A stretch of 64,000 bases of DNA from Polyporus tsugae (GCA_024305745.1 JAHRBS010000009.1:1178001-1242000), one strand, 5' to 3'. Counted from the stretch's first letter, positions 45,566 to 57,878 are shown. Notes: a model not told the origin generated them from the letters alone. A program made the numbers and translations.

Positions 45566-48255
45566 CTCGAGCGATACGTCGTTAACAAGCGAGCGGGATG
45601 TGTGAAGACGAAGTGTTGGGTGGCAAGGAGTAAATCCGAGCCTACCTTGAAGCAGTATTTATGTGTACATGTCCTTGGAGCGCCGGGTTGTGACATCTGC
45701 ATGGAACATCGTTCCTCATGGCCCGCATACAGTAATCCAAGGGTGTACTTGAGTAGCGACAGAGATAGCGCAGCGAAGGAGTCGAGAAAGTATGTTAGCA
45801 AGCTATCGATGAGCCTTCAAGTTTAATTTATTGAGCACGAAGTTCGGAGAACACACCATATACAGCAACAGGCACTGGTTCAAGTTGCAAACTTGGGTCT
45901 GGTTCTACTTACTGCATGTGGGGGCAATTCATAATTCCCTTTCACTTCGCTTGGCGTCCTGGAGGGACGCGCTAAAGCGGTCAGGTGGGACACCACGGGG
46001 TGAATCGGAAGCACCCACGAGGTGCCTACTCGGTCGAGGTCCAGTTCGGCGGCTATTCCGGCGTCGGGCTGCCAATCACCGTTTTGGCGTGGATCTTACA
46101 GGGGATTGCAAGAGGATTGCAATGTATTGTAATGTCATTTTATGCGATGTAATAATTGTGAACTCCCAATCTATCATAGTTACACTATGACGAGGTGGGG
46201 CTAGTTGCAAGTTGGTTGTAAGATATGAGTAAGTCAATGGCAATGAACGCCATGATGCCATCAGGTTGCAAGGTGCGCGAGGATGACAGACAATCCAAGC
46301 ATTCCATTGTTCTAGATTTTATTCCAGGCTGATTGCAAACATCCGACTTGATAGAAATTGTGCCAAAATATGTATATTGTAGTAGCTACCAACAATGGGC
46401 CATACATGAGAGAGAAGCGGTATCTACATAGTACAGGTACTAGTAAGCAACCGGGAGCTCGCAATGGAGGCTGTACGGCGACAATGGCGGTGACGGTGAC
46501 GGCAACGATGACACCGTCCATCAGTGATGGGGACCAGGGGAGCTCCGGAGACAGGAGGGCAACACGACGAGGAGAGTCAGATGCCGCCAGTGAGCCAGCA
46601 TCCAGAGGAGTATCGTAGACGATCGCGAGAGCCTGAGCCACACCGCAGAGAACGGAGACGCACCCGAGAGAAGCCAAGGACGCAGCCAACCCCAGTGTTT
46701 CCCAAGACACTGAGCACTGGCTTGGTACGGTATGCGGGACGTACCTTGGAGGCCTTGCATGCAGTGGTGTCGTGGCACAAATGAGGGAAGAATTGAGGGA
46801 GGACTTACCGTATTCCTGATCGACGGCGGTGGGGTTGAAGTAAGGGAGAGAAATAACGAGTGAAGCGGAGGGGAGGTTTTTAAGGGAGCACAATTGAAAC
46901 CCCGGCAACGTGCTGTACAGTTCATGATGGAAGGCTCCAGCAGTTTGATGTGATGGGAGGTGTACTTGCCAGAGCGTCGCAAGAGAACGCAAGATAGTAA
47001 GCAGATACAAGAGGCTTGGGAGGAGGTCGCAAGCTGGTGGCAAGGCGGTTGCAAGCGCCCCCATCATCTCAGCCGGTTGCGACCGGCCCAAGGATTCCGG
47101 CCGACTTACATTGCGTTATAATCAATATAAAATCATTGTTGGCACAGTAAGCTGATTATTAACAGCGGGATTATTACCTGCCTTGCCACTTTGCCGCCGT
47201 TTTGGTGATCAGTGATCGCCCCCATGTCCGGGAAAATGAGGGTGCAGAAGCTCTCATAAATCCGCCATGTGTGTGTTGGCTAGGACCTAGGCATGTTGAC
47301 TGGAGTCGTACGTGCAAGCTGCCACAGCCACATTGTGTGCGGCCTCAACTATCTCAGACCTCCTGCCAGGACTGCGCTCGGTGTTGTTCGGCCTGAGGTC
47401 CCACTCCTAAGGCCCCAAAAGAGCCTAGGTCATGCCAGGCCAAATGGCAGTACGATAGACACGGATTAGTCTCCGTAGCTGACCATATCCGGTTATGGAT
47501 GACAGTCGATCCATATGTAGACACGGATGGGATATCGGTTTCAACACATCTACCTCCCCCGTTCGGATATGTATGCTAATGGGGTATCACAATGAAAGCT
47601 GTGACCGGGGGGATCATATTGCTGTGGCTCGATGGGGCGGTTGGGGACACAAGAGAAGATTTCGAGGTCGTGCATTGAAAATAAAATGGGTATCTGTCAA
47701 CTGCCAGGATGGATACCCTCTCGTTAATACTGTAGCCCCCCTCAATTCTCCGGAAGTATGAGGCGTTCCGCGTGGTTATGTCATCTGCACGGGGTGTCCT
47801 CCAATCCACTTGAATGTACGTTGCCTTCGTCGAACTTGACGCTGACAGTGAGAGGCTGACAGATGCATACCTGCTCGCAGCAAATCACAGAGCGCAGGGA
47901 AACAGAACCCGCTTGAAGCTTGCAATGGAAGCTCCGCCTGCAGTGAGGCGCGGCGATGGTAAGCGGAGCACTCTCTCAATGCGCGGCGCATGGACCTTAT
48001 GTAAGTTCCGTCATTGAGCGAGCCCATTCCTCAACCGGTTCCGGACGTTCCCACTGACTTGATCGACTCCGCCTTACCCACAACGCCAGAGAACTGTGGC
48101 ATGATGACGTGCGACTGGTGAGTTGCATGGTGGACCAGGTCTGGTTGCTCGAGTGCGTCGGCATGCAAACGCATGGTCTCGGTGGACGGCCAGCAACTTA
48201 AAAGGATGTCAGGTTTGTCTCGCTTCTCAACTGTCCCCTGCCTCTTGTTTCCACC
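45566..48255. other. 2.7-kb stretch without a supported gene
   Basis: A 259-codon minus-strand frame (47091-46312) is open but Leu/Ser/Pro-rich, starts in repetitive sequence and shows no family blocks; I do not call it a gene. From about 46090 to 47100 the DNA holds many copies of TTGCAAG or GATTGCAA. The rest shows nothing recognisable. Confidence 0.4.
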
Positions 48256-50037
48256 ATGGTATCCCAATACGACGCTGCTACTACATCTCAATATGCGGAA
48301 TTGTAAGTGGCCATTGGCGAGGGTTGGTACGTTGACATGTCTGATACTTGTAACGCGATCTAGGATTCCAGTCAGATACTGCGGAATTGTTATAACCGGC
48401 AAGTCTTCAGTCTGAAAATGTTATGATTAACCAACTCACATCTTATATCTAGCATTGGTTGTATATGACTGGATACTGACACTCTCCCGCGAGGGGCAAC
48501 TATTCTGGACTGGGAAGACCAGACCCCTCTCCGCACTTCTGTACTTTACGAACAGGTACTTGAATTTGCTTTCCATAGTTATGGGAATCCTATGGTACGC
48601 TCCAATGTCTGATAACGTATGTTTTCTCCAACCTCGTGCTGAAATGTGTGTCTGATCTCCTATCCGAAGAGGTGTGTCAAGGAAGGGAAACATTTTTCTG
48701 GGTACTTAGATCGTCGACGACCGCAGTTGCACCAGCGTTATCATTGTGAATGACATAATCACGTATGCAGCTTTGGTCCCACCAGCAGGTGCGTGGTTCT
48801 TCGCTTACTCTCCATATCCTTGTGATGCTTCAATTTTGCTGAATTTATCTTCTCAGTGTTTGCCGGGTTGCGGGCATATGCATTGACTCAGCATTGTTGG
48901 CTGTCGGTCCTCATCTTCTTTCTCTCCAGCATACAATTTGTCGCAAATATGGTACAACACACAGATCTCTAATTGATAGTCACACTAACACCTTCCCAGG
49001 TGCTCCTCAGATTCATCCACTCCGGTATTTACTTCCCCTTATTGGGGTGCATTACAGAGAATGCCGTCCCACCTTCTCTCAGTACCATGTATGTCATTAC
49101 TCTCACCCTCCCTGCCTACTACACTAATCCCGGCGTAGATATTCGTAAGGTACTATTTTCATCTCATGGTAAATACTGACATCCATTCCACAGTGCGGAT
49201 AATGGACCGGACATCATTTATTGTAGCCGATACCTTGCTCATCGCAATCACTTGGAAGGTCCTTTCGAGAGGTGCCAGCAAGAATACTAGCAGCCAAATT
49301 AAAACTGTAAACTTGAAAGCGAAGGGTCTCGTGTGGACAATGCTTTATGACGGTTCGTGCGGCGCATTTGTTTTGACTGTCGTCTATACTCAGGCATCTG
49401 CGACCGTAATAGGTATGCTGTACTTTGTGTGAGTTCCCCGTTCTATTTATACTAGACCAGGCCCTATTATTCGTATAGTAACCTAATGACGTCGGGGTAC
49501 AGTGTGCTATCAATGCTGAACGTCGTGACCCTCGTTCTCGCAGAACTCTCGGTGAGTTTCTAACCTTCCTAGCCATTTATCCCGAGTCTTCTTTGCCTAA
49601 TGACCACGTCTAGCTGGTGCTTGATGGAGAAACTAGTCTCGTCAGTGTATTCACAGGCCCGTACGTGAATGATTTACGCAGAATCACCTGGATACATTTC
49701 CGTGTGGCACTAATGTCGCATTCCGATACACAGAATTTCGTCTGTGCTCGTATCCCACTTCCTCCTCGACCTCCAGGAAGCTCACCAGAGAAAGGTCGTC
49801 GGATTAGCCAGCGATGACTCCTTGCACATCTCGCAGAGCGTCAACAATCATTCCATAAAAATTTCACCCGCGCTCGGGTCGATTGGAGCTACCCTGGATC
49901 CCGCGGACTATGGCTTGGAGGACGAGGACGAATGTGCGGGTGATCGCTTAGCGTCCTCGGAAGGGGTGCCTCCGAGCGAAGACGAGTCCAGCCAGGGCTT
50001 GCCGATTGAAGACGAGCTCGCAATCACGGAGGCTTGA
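48256..50037 (+). CDS. DUF6533-type multi-pass membrane protein
   Basis: Ten exons (48256-48302, 48364-48398, 48453-48616, 48710-48788, 48857-48951, 49000-49144, 49194-49428, 49503-49551, 49614-49660, 49734-50037) give 399 residues. The N-terminus carries the DUF6533 core: YCGIVITALVVYDWILTLSR and KTRPLSALLYFTNRYLNLLS. Further hydrophobic helices are SVIIVNDIITYAALVPPAVF, LSVLIFFLSSIQFVANM, IYFPLLGCITENAVPPSLS, FIVADTLLIAITWKVL, GAFVLTVVYTQASATVIGML and NVVTLVLAELSLVL, about seven in all. The tail has SSVLVSHFLLDLQEAHQRK, a hallmark of this family, then a Ser/Asp/Glu-rich cytosolic end. The intron after 48398 uses a GC donor (GCAAGT). These proteins are abundant and of unknown function in mushrooms; the seven-helix plan suggests a receptor-like role, which is inference. 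Confidence 0.88.
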
Positions 50038-50928
50038 CGGGGAGGAGGCAGCGAGGGGTTTAGAGCATTGCCTTGTTGGAATTGGCTATGGTATGCATGC
50101 ACACTTTACGTTAGGTTGTTCTTTCGTAGCTCGGGTTGACAGACCATGCGAAATGGCGCATGCGGGCAATACGCGCAACCCCCGAGTCCCCCCCACCAAC
50201 TAATTGTCATCGTCTTTCTTGGATTTTTTTTGGGATGTGTACAACGCGGCATTCAGGCTACGTACTTCCTGTATCGGTGCAGTAGAGCATACAACTTAGA
50301 TCGAGTCGGTTGATCCTGTATGGAGGTTCAAATGGTCCTCGCCATGAATTCGTTCTCGCAGAATGAACGCTACAGGAAACAGAAACAACTATCTATGAAC
50401 CAGTTGACCAGTTGAAAAAAGTGCACGAACAGTCGTGGGCTACTACATAAGGACCACAAACCTCAACAATCAGCGTCGACCGGAGGGTGTCGTCGATGCA
50501 AGCCGTATCGAGATCGCAAAATCGAGGAGTTGGAGGCCGTCATGCGTGCTGGAAAGCGGACACTTGTTGACGGCACTGAGAGGATCATCCGCGATGGAGT
50601 TCTATAGGCTTGACCAAGGTACGCTTTCCCGATTCCGCAGGTACAGGGTACATGGATTGCCAAAGATCATCATATACGCACGTTTCGAACCTGAAATAAT
50701 GCAAGACCTTCGACGTACGGCCGCACCAGCGCAAACTTCAGCGCACGGGAGTATGGAGGGGAGGAGGCAGAGTATCGACCGCCCTCCGGTTCAAGAGGAC
50801 GGCGGCATTGACATCTTGCCTGGATGTTCGCGCACATGCATCGACAACGAGATAGGTGAGGATGTACTAAACAGCTGAGCGAAAAGTGAAGGCAACGAGT
50901 ATTTCGAGCAGCTGTGACTCTGCACGGC
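50038..50928. other. Interval before the broken GH5 copy
   Basis: A plus-strand frame (50435-50878) is open for 147 codons but has no recognisable content. The first exons of the duplicated GH5 gene are not present here, so the duplication breakpoint lies at or just before 50929. Confidence 0.45.
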
Positions 50929-52097
50929 GGGTCAAGCAGTCGGGCTTGAAGCACTTCGACCGAGTCGCCGCAGCATGCACAAAACACGGGATCTACACCA
51001 TACTCGACATGCATACCACGCCGGGGCCTGCATAACGGCGGCTGGCACTCAGACGCCTGCACACACATCGCGAACTGTTGGGTCCACAAGGACTTCCAAG
51101 ACAGACTTGTCTGGTTGTGGACCGAGATCGCCAAGCACTACAAGGACGAAAAGGTGCGTCGCCCTCGTCCACGCAACACGAAGAGCACGCTGCACATCAA
51201 CAGTAGATCGCAGCCTACAACCCCATGAACGAGCCCGCCGACCTGCACCACATCCTCTTCCTCGACGGAAACACGTACGCCACCGACTTCTCCGGCTTCC
51301 CCGACGACGCGGACACGCGCTGGCCCAACACCGCTTACGCCATCCAGGACTACTCCGTCTACGGCTTCCCCGACACCCCGGAGCCATATGCCCGCACAGA
51401 CGAGCAGCACACGCGCATGAGAAAGAGCTACGCGAAGAAGCGCGCATGGATAGACGAGCGCGGGCCCTGCGTCTGGAACGGCGAGTGGGGGCCCGTGTAT
51501 GCGCGCCAGGAGTACGAGGGCGATGCGACGGACGAGATCAACGAGCGGCGCTACGATGTTTTGAACGACCAGCTCCAGCTCTATGCAAAGGTAATTCTTC
51601 CCCTTCACGCCACAAACCAGAGACGAAGCTGACTGCGTGCGGCGTAGGACCGACTCAGCTGGTCCATCTGGCTGTACAAAGACATCGGCTTCCAGGGCAT
51701 GGTGTACGTCTCGCCCGAGACGGCATACAGGCAGCACTTCCGCACCTTCCTGGAGCGGAAGTACCGCCTGGCCGCCGACTCGTGGGGTGCCGACGACAAA
51801 TACGTGCGTGACGCGTACACGCCGATCGTGCAGCTCATAGAAGAGAACGTGCCGAACGAAGAGCATCGGAAGCTCTACCCGTACCCTGTGTGGACGGTGG
51901 GAGGCCGCGTCGCGCGGGTGGCCCGGTGTGTGCTCATCAGCGAGTTCTTGGTGGGGGAGTGGGCGGACCAGTTCAAGGGCATGTCCGTCGAGCAGCTTGA
52001 CCGTCTGGCGGAGAGCTTCAAGTTCGAGAACTGTGTGGAGAGGGAAGGGCTGAACAAGATATTGCGAGAGCAAGCTGCGCAAGTGAAGTCAAGCTAG
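50929..52097 (+). pseudogene. Broken, 5'-truncated GH5 copy C
   Basis: The match to copy B begins inside its fourth exon ([11 protein letters not shown]) and continues to the stop. Exons 1-3 and the start codon are missing. Base changes near 51020 alter the frame where copy B has [14 protein letters not shown]. The fifth exon starts with TAG in place of TGG (tryptophan before IAGYNP), and about 66 bp encoding [19 protein letters not shown] are deleted, leaving ADLHHILFLDG. The 3' half (from about 51225) is open, keeps [17 protein letters not shown], and is almost identical to copy B between 51402 and 51991. The donor at intron 4 is still GT. It lies next to the intact RRP42. Confidence 0.9.
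51402..51991 (+). repeat. 590-bp tract shared with GH5 copy B (42318-42907)
   Basis: Only one difference was seen by eye over 590 bp (GGGCTCTGC against GGGCCCTGC), including a whole intron, while the flanks on both sides differ at many sites. This is the mark of recent gene conversion or unequal exchange between the two GH5 copies. Confidence 0.85.
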
Positions 52098-52166
52098 GAG
52101 CGACGTGGAGCTCCGTACAATATACATATATGCTATACTCTCGATGCCGTCGATGGTCGAAAGGGC

Positions 52167-53346
52167 TTATCGGAGTGCGGCGAATCTGTCCCTGGCCTTC
52201 GCGTTTCGTCTAACATCCTCTTCGCGAAGTTTGGATTCGAGTGCCGTGAACAGCTCCCGCGCGTAGCTTTCGCCATCCTGGACGGGGGTCAATACACATT
52301 TAACACAATATATGAGAGCAGACGAACCGCAATACAAGACTTGATGTATGCGAGATCCAGCTCTCCGGGACCCGATAGACGCACTGATTGCAACGTGGGG
52401 CGAGCGGAAGAGGGAAATGAGAATATCAAGTGAAGCCGGAGAGGTATCGACGCTTCCTCCGCGAGCGTCGCGTCGAGGAGATGAATTGGACGCAACTGCA
52501 TGCACCATCAGTGCATATACGAGCAAACCTGGAAGCAGCAAATACGCACAAGATTCAACGTGACACATACAGGCCACCTTTCCCGGCCTTGCAAAACTTC
52601 GCCCTCGTCCCAGTAGTCAGGCAGCTCGAAGTCCGCTGCAGTCCTCCCCATGTCTCGTGTATCGAACCCGCTCGTTCCCTGGTCGACGTCCATAGAGTCC
52701 TGGTTTTCCTTCGTAGCAGCAGTTTTGGAGGCTGCAGGGGCTTGGTATTCCACAGCTCGCGTCCGGGGTACCTTCGTATCCCACAGCGCGGCCCGGGCTG
52801 CCATGAAGAGCGCGTCCACGACGTTGCCCGAGTCCGTGAGAATGACCGCGTCAAGATTGAGCAGCCATGCTCTGCGGCCAGGAATAATCGTAAGATTCGA
52901 CGGGTGCAGTGAGGGGTGCGCGATCGTCTGCTGCAGGATGACGGTGAGGTCGTGCTGGAGTTCGTCCAACGCATTTGACGAGAGGTGAGGATAGGCGGAG
53001 GGAGAGCTACCTTTCGACCATTGAGTGTTAAGAGCGCATGATATGCAGAAGGAGCGCACCATGTGACGGAACAAGCCACTCTTCCCCCATCTACCCCATC
53101 TCCGGACTCGACGTCCTCGACTTCGAGCTTGACCGCCGCCAGAACCTCTGTCCCTCCGCCTCCCTCGCGCGCCATCTTCCCAACGTTGAGCTTCGCGCTC
53201 CCATTCGCCAGAGGCGCTACGCCAGTCTCGAGCAGTACCGTTCGGAAGTCAAGCAAAGACCGTCCATCCGCGCGGAACGGCGGGGTTGTTTGGAGAGATG
53301 CCTGGATGTATGCGCGTTCTGACTTGGAGACTAGAGTTGCTGCCAT
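52167..53346 (-). CDS. RRP42: Exosome core subunit Rrp42 (RNase PH-like)
   Basis: Four exons (53346-53060, 53006-52550, 52495-52328, 52277-52167) give 340 residues. It is one of six RNase PH-like ring subunits of the RNA exosome, which processes rRNA and degrades RNA in nucleus and cytoplasm; the eukaryotic ring itself is catalytically inactive. Typical blocks are SERAYIQASLQTTPPFRADG, DFRTVLLETGVAPLANGSAK, GGTEVLAAVKLEVEDVESGD, CSPSAYPHLSSNALDELQHD, AWLLNLDAVILTDSGNVVDA and LFMAARAALWDTKVPRTRAV. An acidic/linker stretch before ELPDYWDEGEV is usual in basidiomycete orthologues. A TATA box-like TATATAAGG lies about 185 bp upstream. The only other copy in the window (43068-44216) is dead, so this is the working gene. 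Confidence 0.93.
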
Positions 53347-53853
53347 ATTTCTGGATAGAGACAGAGTAGGGGAAGTATGTGGTGATGGACGAAAGCAAGG
53401 GCGACGCGGACGACGAAGACGAGAACGACGAGAAAAAGAGGATAACGACCGAGGACCAAAGGTGGTCACTGCCAGTGGTACACTAACTCCGGCACGGAAG
53501 TTTGACTCGAAGCGAGCGCTTGTATTACCTTATATAGACCATGTCCTTGGGCGCTTGTCTGCTGCCAGCGTCTCGACTAAACACGATATCCTGTCCGCCA
53601 GATGCTCTTCAGGGGCCCACAACTTACTGGTCTCTGCCTCAAAAATGCCTTCACAATAACTGATTTACCCCCGATCTCTTCCATGGTGGCTGCAAACTGT
53701 CAACCGGCGCAAGGCTAGGCTCGTTCATGGGCTGACAGTCAGCCTCCCGCTGTAGGGTCCGAGATGCATATTTCGTGCGTGGATCTCTGCTCATTCTCCG
53801 TACCTCTTGTCTTATTCCTCCACCACTCGCCTTGTTCCATCTCTGTTGGCGTC

Positions 53854-54978
53854 ATGGCGCACGTTCTCACTCACACCATCGCCCTCCCTCCGTATGCCCT
53901 GGCCCTTTTCATCGTGGTGGTCTTGTCCCTCTTTGCCTGCACCGCCGCCTGGGTGTTACTGGTCCATCGTCGCCGCAATCACCTCCGTATCCCAACTACT
54001 CAAGTGGAGGCTCAAGTTCAGGTCCAAGTCCAGGTCGAGAAGATACATGATGCCACGCCTGCCAGGTCCGCAAGTTGGCTGGGGCTCCCCTTCGCCTCGT
54101 CCACCACCCCATCGCCATCAGACACCTGGATCCAAAGAATCTTGAGAAGGCATTCCAAAGAAGCTGCAAATGTCGTCCCCCCAGATGCCCCGGCCACCGA
54201 GAAGCACGCCCCTACGCACCCGCCTCTCGGCGACAGTCAGCCTCCCAGGATCGTCAAGAAAGAGATGTGGCTCGCCTTTGACTCCGACGCCACTCTCGCT
54301 ACCCTTCACAACGATCCACTTAGAGAACGTTGTTCCAAGGCTTCCCCCCGCGTTCCTGCCTCGACTTCGGCGATGTCCACACCATCTCTCGTCGATGACA
54401 AGTCCAGCCCTCCGAGCCCAGTCTCCTTCTGGGAGCCCCCCACACCTCCCCCCGTTCTCGAGGAGCACATGACTGGCGCACCTCCCTCTCACGGTGTCGA
54501 GAGTCCCGCACAGGGTATTTTCAAGAATGATGAAGAGACGGCCGACGCGTGTCTGCGTCCACGCTCCGCGCACGAGGAAACACAGCTCTCTTTCCCCTCA
54601 GCTTCGAGCTCCGTCTGTACCCTCCTCCACGACACTCCGTCAAGCCCAACTTCAGATGGCCTCTTCGCTCCGGAACCTGGAATGGACTGCGAGATGGACC
54701 TCGTTGACATCAAGCGGAGCTGCAAGCGCCTCGCAGCCCTAATCGACGCGATCTCCGTTTCGTTCTCTGTCTCGACTCTTGGCCCTCCTTTCAGCAAGCG
54801 CAACACGAAGCTCGCCTTGGGACACTACGACTCTGACGACGACTCTGACGACGACTCCAGCGACGGCGACTCCAGCGACAGTCCCCATTGCGACAATGAC
54901 GACGGCGAATGGGACCTCGGAACTACTTCCCTCCACGAGAGTTATTCGCAGCGCGAATACTCTGTCCTTGCGATCTGA
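53854..54978 (+). CDS. Single-pass membrane protein with a disordered acidic tail
   Basis: An intron-free frame of 374 codons, starting MAHVLTHTIALPPYALA; an upstream in-frame ATG at 53764 would add 30 hydrophobic residues. One membrane helix is clear, LALFIVVVLSLFACTAAWVL, followed by the basic stop-transfer HRRRNHLR. The rest is low-complexity and Ser/Pro-rich with a VQVQVQVEK run, a later possible helix (DIKRSCKRLAALIDAISVSF) and an Asp/Ser-rich tract (YDSDDDSDDDSSDGDSSDS) near the end. Such proteins are common in Agaricomycetes and have no assigned function. The acidic tract is encoded by imperfect GACTCTGACGAC repeats. Confidence 0.7.
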   Translation: MAHVLTHTIALPPYALALFIVVVLSLFACTAAWVLLVHRRRNHLRIPTTQVEAQVQVQVQVEKIHDATPARSASWLGLPFASSTTPSPSDTWIQRILRRHSKEAANVVPPDAPATEKHAPTHPPLGDSQPPRIVKKEMWLAFDSDATLATLHNDPLRERCSKASPRVPASTSAMSTPSLVDDKSSPPSPVSFWEPPTPPPVLEEHMTGAPPSHGVESPAQGIFKNDEETADACLRPRSAHEETQLSFPSASSSVCTLLHDTPSSPTSDGLFAPEPGMDCEMDLVDIKRSCKRLAALIDAISVSFSVSTLGPPFSKRNTKLALGHYDSDDDSDDDSSDGDSSDSPHCDNDDGEWDLGTTSLHESYSQREYSVLAI

Positions 54979-55737
54979 CCGGTACCCATCTTCTACCCGC
55001 CTACCCCAAGCCTATCCGATACCGATAAGTACCCCATGAACTGCGGCAACGATACTCACTACTTCTCGAACGGTCCCGTACGCCCGCACGGATACGATAC
55101 AGCAAGAACTTAGTTTCATACTAACAGCGACTACTCCTCACAAGCGCACGCATTTTATCACTCATCCCGACCCTGTACGTGTACGAAGCAAGAGAGCCCG
55201 AATTGATTGGTATCGTCCTCTGATCTGACGTCGCGTTGCGCGGAGTCTATATTGGGGCAAAGTCAACTCTTCTTCAGAGGTACGTGCACGTAATCCCCAG
55301 TAAATGCTGCCCTGCAGAGCAGGCATTCGATCGGCGGGGATGTAGGTAGCGCAATGGCCCCCGCCCCACTCCCCGCCCCCCCCGCGCGCCGGGCTTTTCA
55401 CCCTATCCCAGACAGTAGAACAACATGAAAGAAGTCACTATCAGCGAGCAGAAACGGTGGAAGATGCGATTCTTTGCATTACAACAACGCGATCGGAAAC
55501 GGTTACAAAACTGGGTGTGCAATGCAGTACGTAGTCCGTGACTTCAAAATTGTACAAAACTCGACCGTAATGTCCGTGTCAAAATCCGGGATTTTCCCGA
55601 ACTTCGCCCGTGGGGAAACCTGGCGCATACAAGATGCACGACGCCGCGGCCTACAGAACCCCCCCCCGTTAGCCCAAGCACACTCCACAAACGCAAGCCT
55701 CGTCAAGTTATAAGAAGTGTTCCTTCGCACGTACCGT
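54979..55737. other. Intergenic region
   Basis: No gene supported. It contains a C-rich stretch (about 55360-55390). Confidence 0.4.
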
Positions 55738-56160
55738 TCACAGCCCGCAAACCGACGCATCGACCTGCGTCGCCTCGGCGTCCACGCGCCCGAGGGCCGC
55801 CCCCTGGTTCTTCGTGAGCGTGTTCATCGCCGCGAGCGCGATGTTGAACCCCGCGCCGGCGTGGTCGATCGCGACGACGTTGATGCTCTTCCCGTTGTAC
55901 TTCAACTGCCAGCACGTCCCGCACGCGGCCGCGTTCCACCCCGCGACCGCGGCCGCGCCGCCGATGTTCGGGAACTGGGGCAGCGAGCCGAACGAGCTGA
56001 AGCCCTTGGTGATGAGCCCGTTCGTCCCGTCGGAGCACGCGACGGTCGTGAGCAACGCGCTCGGGTTGTCGTACGTCTCGTCGTACGAGACGGTGACGGT
56101 GGCCGCGAGGGTGGTGGAGGCGGCGGCGAGGAGGGTGAGGGCGAGAGCCTTGAACTGCAT
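55738..56160 (-). CDS. Cerato-platanin, secreted
   Basis: A 140-residue product from one exon. The start MQFKALALTLLAAASTTLAA is a signal peptide. The mature protein begins TVTVSYDETYDNPSALLTTV and has VACSDGTNGL, QFPNIGGAAAVAGWNAAACG, CGTCWQLKYNGKSINVVAID, AGFNIALAAMNTLT and ends DASVCGL. The four cysteines of the family are all present (VACS, ACG, GTCW, SVCG). Cerato-platanins are small double-psi beta-barrel proteins of the cell wall and medium; they bind chitin oligomers, loosen cellulose and can trigger plant defence. A longer in-frame upstream ATG (56259) exists but gives no signal peptide at its start. TATATATAGG lies about 120 bp upstream of the chosen start. Confidence 0.96.
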   Translation of the reverse strand: MQFKALALTLLAAASTTLAATVTVSYDETYDNPSALLTTVACSDGTNGLITKGFSSFGSLPQFPNIGGAAAVAGWNAAACGTCWQLKYNGKSINVVAIDHAGAGFNIALAAMNTLTKNQGAALGRVDAEATQVDASVCGL

Positions 56161-57878
56161 TGTGAGCGATGGGTGGCGGGAGGGGGGAGAGGCTTGTGCG
56201 AGAAGAATGCGGGTGCAGATGCAGACGAATGAGAGAGATCGTGGGTCACTGCTGGTCAATCAGTGTTGATGAAGCTCCTATATATACCTTCCAGTACACC
56301 GAACGCTACCGAGCGTCGTCGCTCGTGCGTCCGCGAGCTCGGGGATCCAGTCGGTGTCGAATCGTCCAAACGGTGGGAAGAACTCATCGATCCGAGAGGC
56401 GGGCATGCGTCACGTTGCACAAGAACCTCTGGTATCCTAATCGAGGCGGCCGGCGAAAGCCAACCAACCGCACAAGAAGGGCATACACTCACCGCCTGGG
56501 GATAAAGAAGCCCATCGAAGCTAAAAGGCGGATCGTCAATAGAACTTTGCTTGGCACATCGACCGACGGGCAGGGAAAACGCCCTCGAGGGCGGAGGGAG
56601 CACTGTGCATTACCTAGCAAGGCCTGCGGCGGACAAGTAAGCTTGTGTAAATGAAACACTGCTTCTACACGGACCATGATTCGGAGTTCTGTGCAGTTCC
56701 CGTGTAGGGTGGGCTGGGGAGGGAGACCGCGAACCGTCCCATAGGATTGTCCCTGTGATAATTAACCTTCAGGTCCTAGTACTGATACGGCCCGATAGGA
56801 AAACGAACGTTGTCACTTACTTATCATCGTTTGCCAATCCTGAGGTTTCTGGGGGAGAGATTAACATATACGGTCTGCTCGAGGCGTCCCAAGACTCCCT
56901 AGATTGGAAACCTGAGAGTCTGCACCGAGACATCAGAAATAAACTTCGTACAACGCACCCGCGGCCTCGACGCCACGAGGCAGTGCCGTCTCTCCAGGCC
57001 AAGTGTACTTCACGAGCAGGCCAGGGGATACCGCTATATATCCGAGACACACGCGGTCGGCGAGTTCTGAGAAGACCTTGAGAGTGGGGAAGCAAGAAGA
57101 GAAGAATCCACTCACCGCGTCTGCACGCTAGTCCGGATGTTCCCGCACGGGCGAGAGTGAAGATGTATGACTCCGAGATAATGATACTACTACCCGCAGC
57201 TGGCGGAGGGAAAGTACAGAAGTCTACATAGCACACACGAACTGAGAACACGACTTGAAGTATAGGGCAGAGCGGTGGATGGGAATAGAGGATTGGAATG
57301 AAGATTGCAGAGTCCTGCCCGTACCTACATAGTATGTACGATCACGACGAATAAGAAATGTACTTATGATACAGCATACGCAGGATTGAGGGATGCGGGG
57401 TGAACCGTTCCAAAGCCGAAGGGGCAAGCACGGGAAAGCGAGGATCAAAGCTGGAATTGACCTCACTTCAAGGTACGACAGGATAAATATATATATATGT
57501 GGTCGCAAATCCATTCTTCCAAGTCGCCGTGATGATGGTCGAGATGCGAGTGTGCCACTGTATACAGAAGGACGAGCAGTAGATCAACGTTAACGACGTT
57601 GAGTCCGTTTCGAGAACAGTCCGAGAGCGTCAGGAGAGCGGTAGATATCAAGCACCACAAGGAACCACACACGCAGCATAGACAACAAAAAGAAGCAAGA
57701 CAGCCCAAAGGACAGCGACAGCAAAACAACCCAAGGACAACGACAGCAAGACAACGTAAAAACACTGACAGCAAGACCAAAGAAATGCGAAAAGACGGCT
57801 GGTGGCGAAGCGACTGTCCTAGTACCCAATCGACGAAAGGCAGGACAGGCGACGGTTGTACGCCGTACCCCATACGCC
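56161..57878. other. 1.7-kb stretch without a supported gene
   Basis: Nothing convincing on either strand. A short TA run lies near 57487-57499, and a region of CAA/ACA-rich sequence near 57640-57780 gives low-complexity open frames. Confidence 0.4.

Noticed and set aside
46312..47091. A 259-codon minus-strand frame with hydrophobic stretches
   Set aside because: Composition is repeat-like, the start is arbitrary, and no family features or splice sites support it.
50435..50878. A 147-codon plus-strand frame upstream of the broken GH5 copy
   Set aside because: No recognisable content and no link to neighbouring exons.
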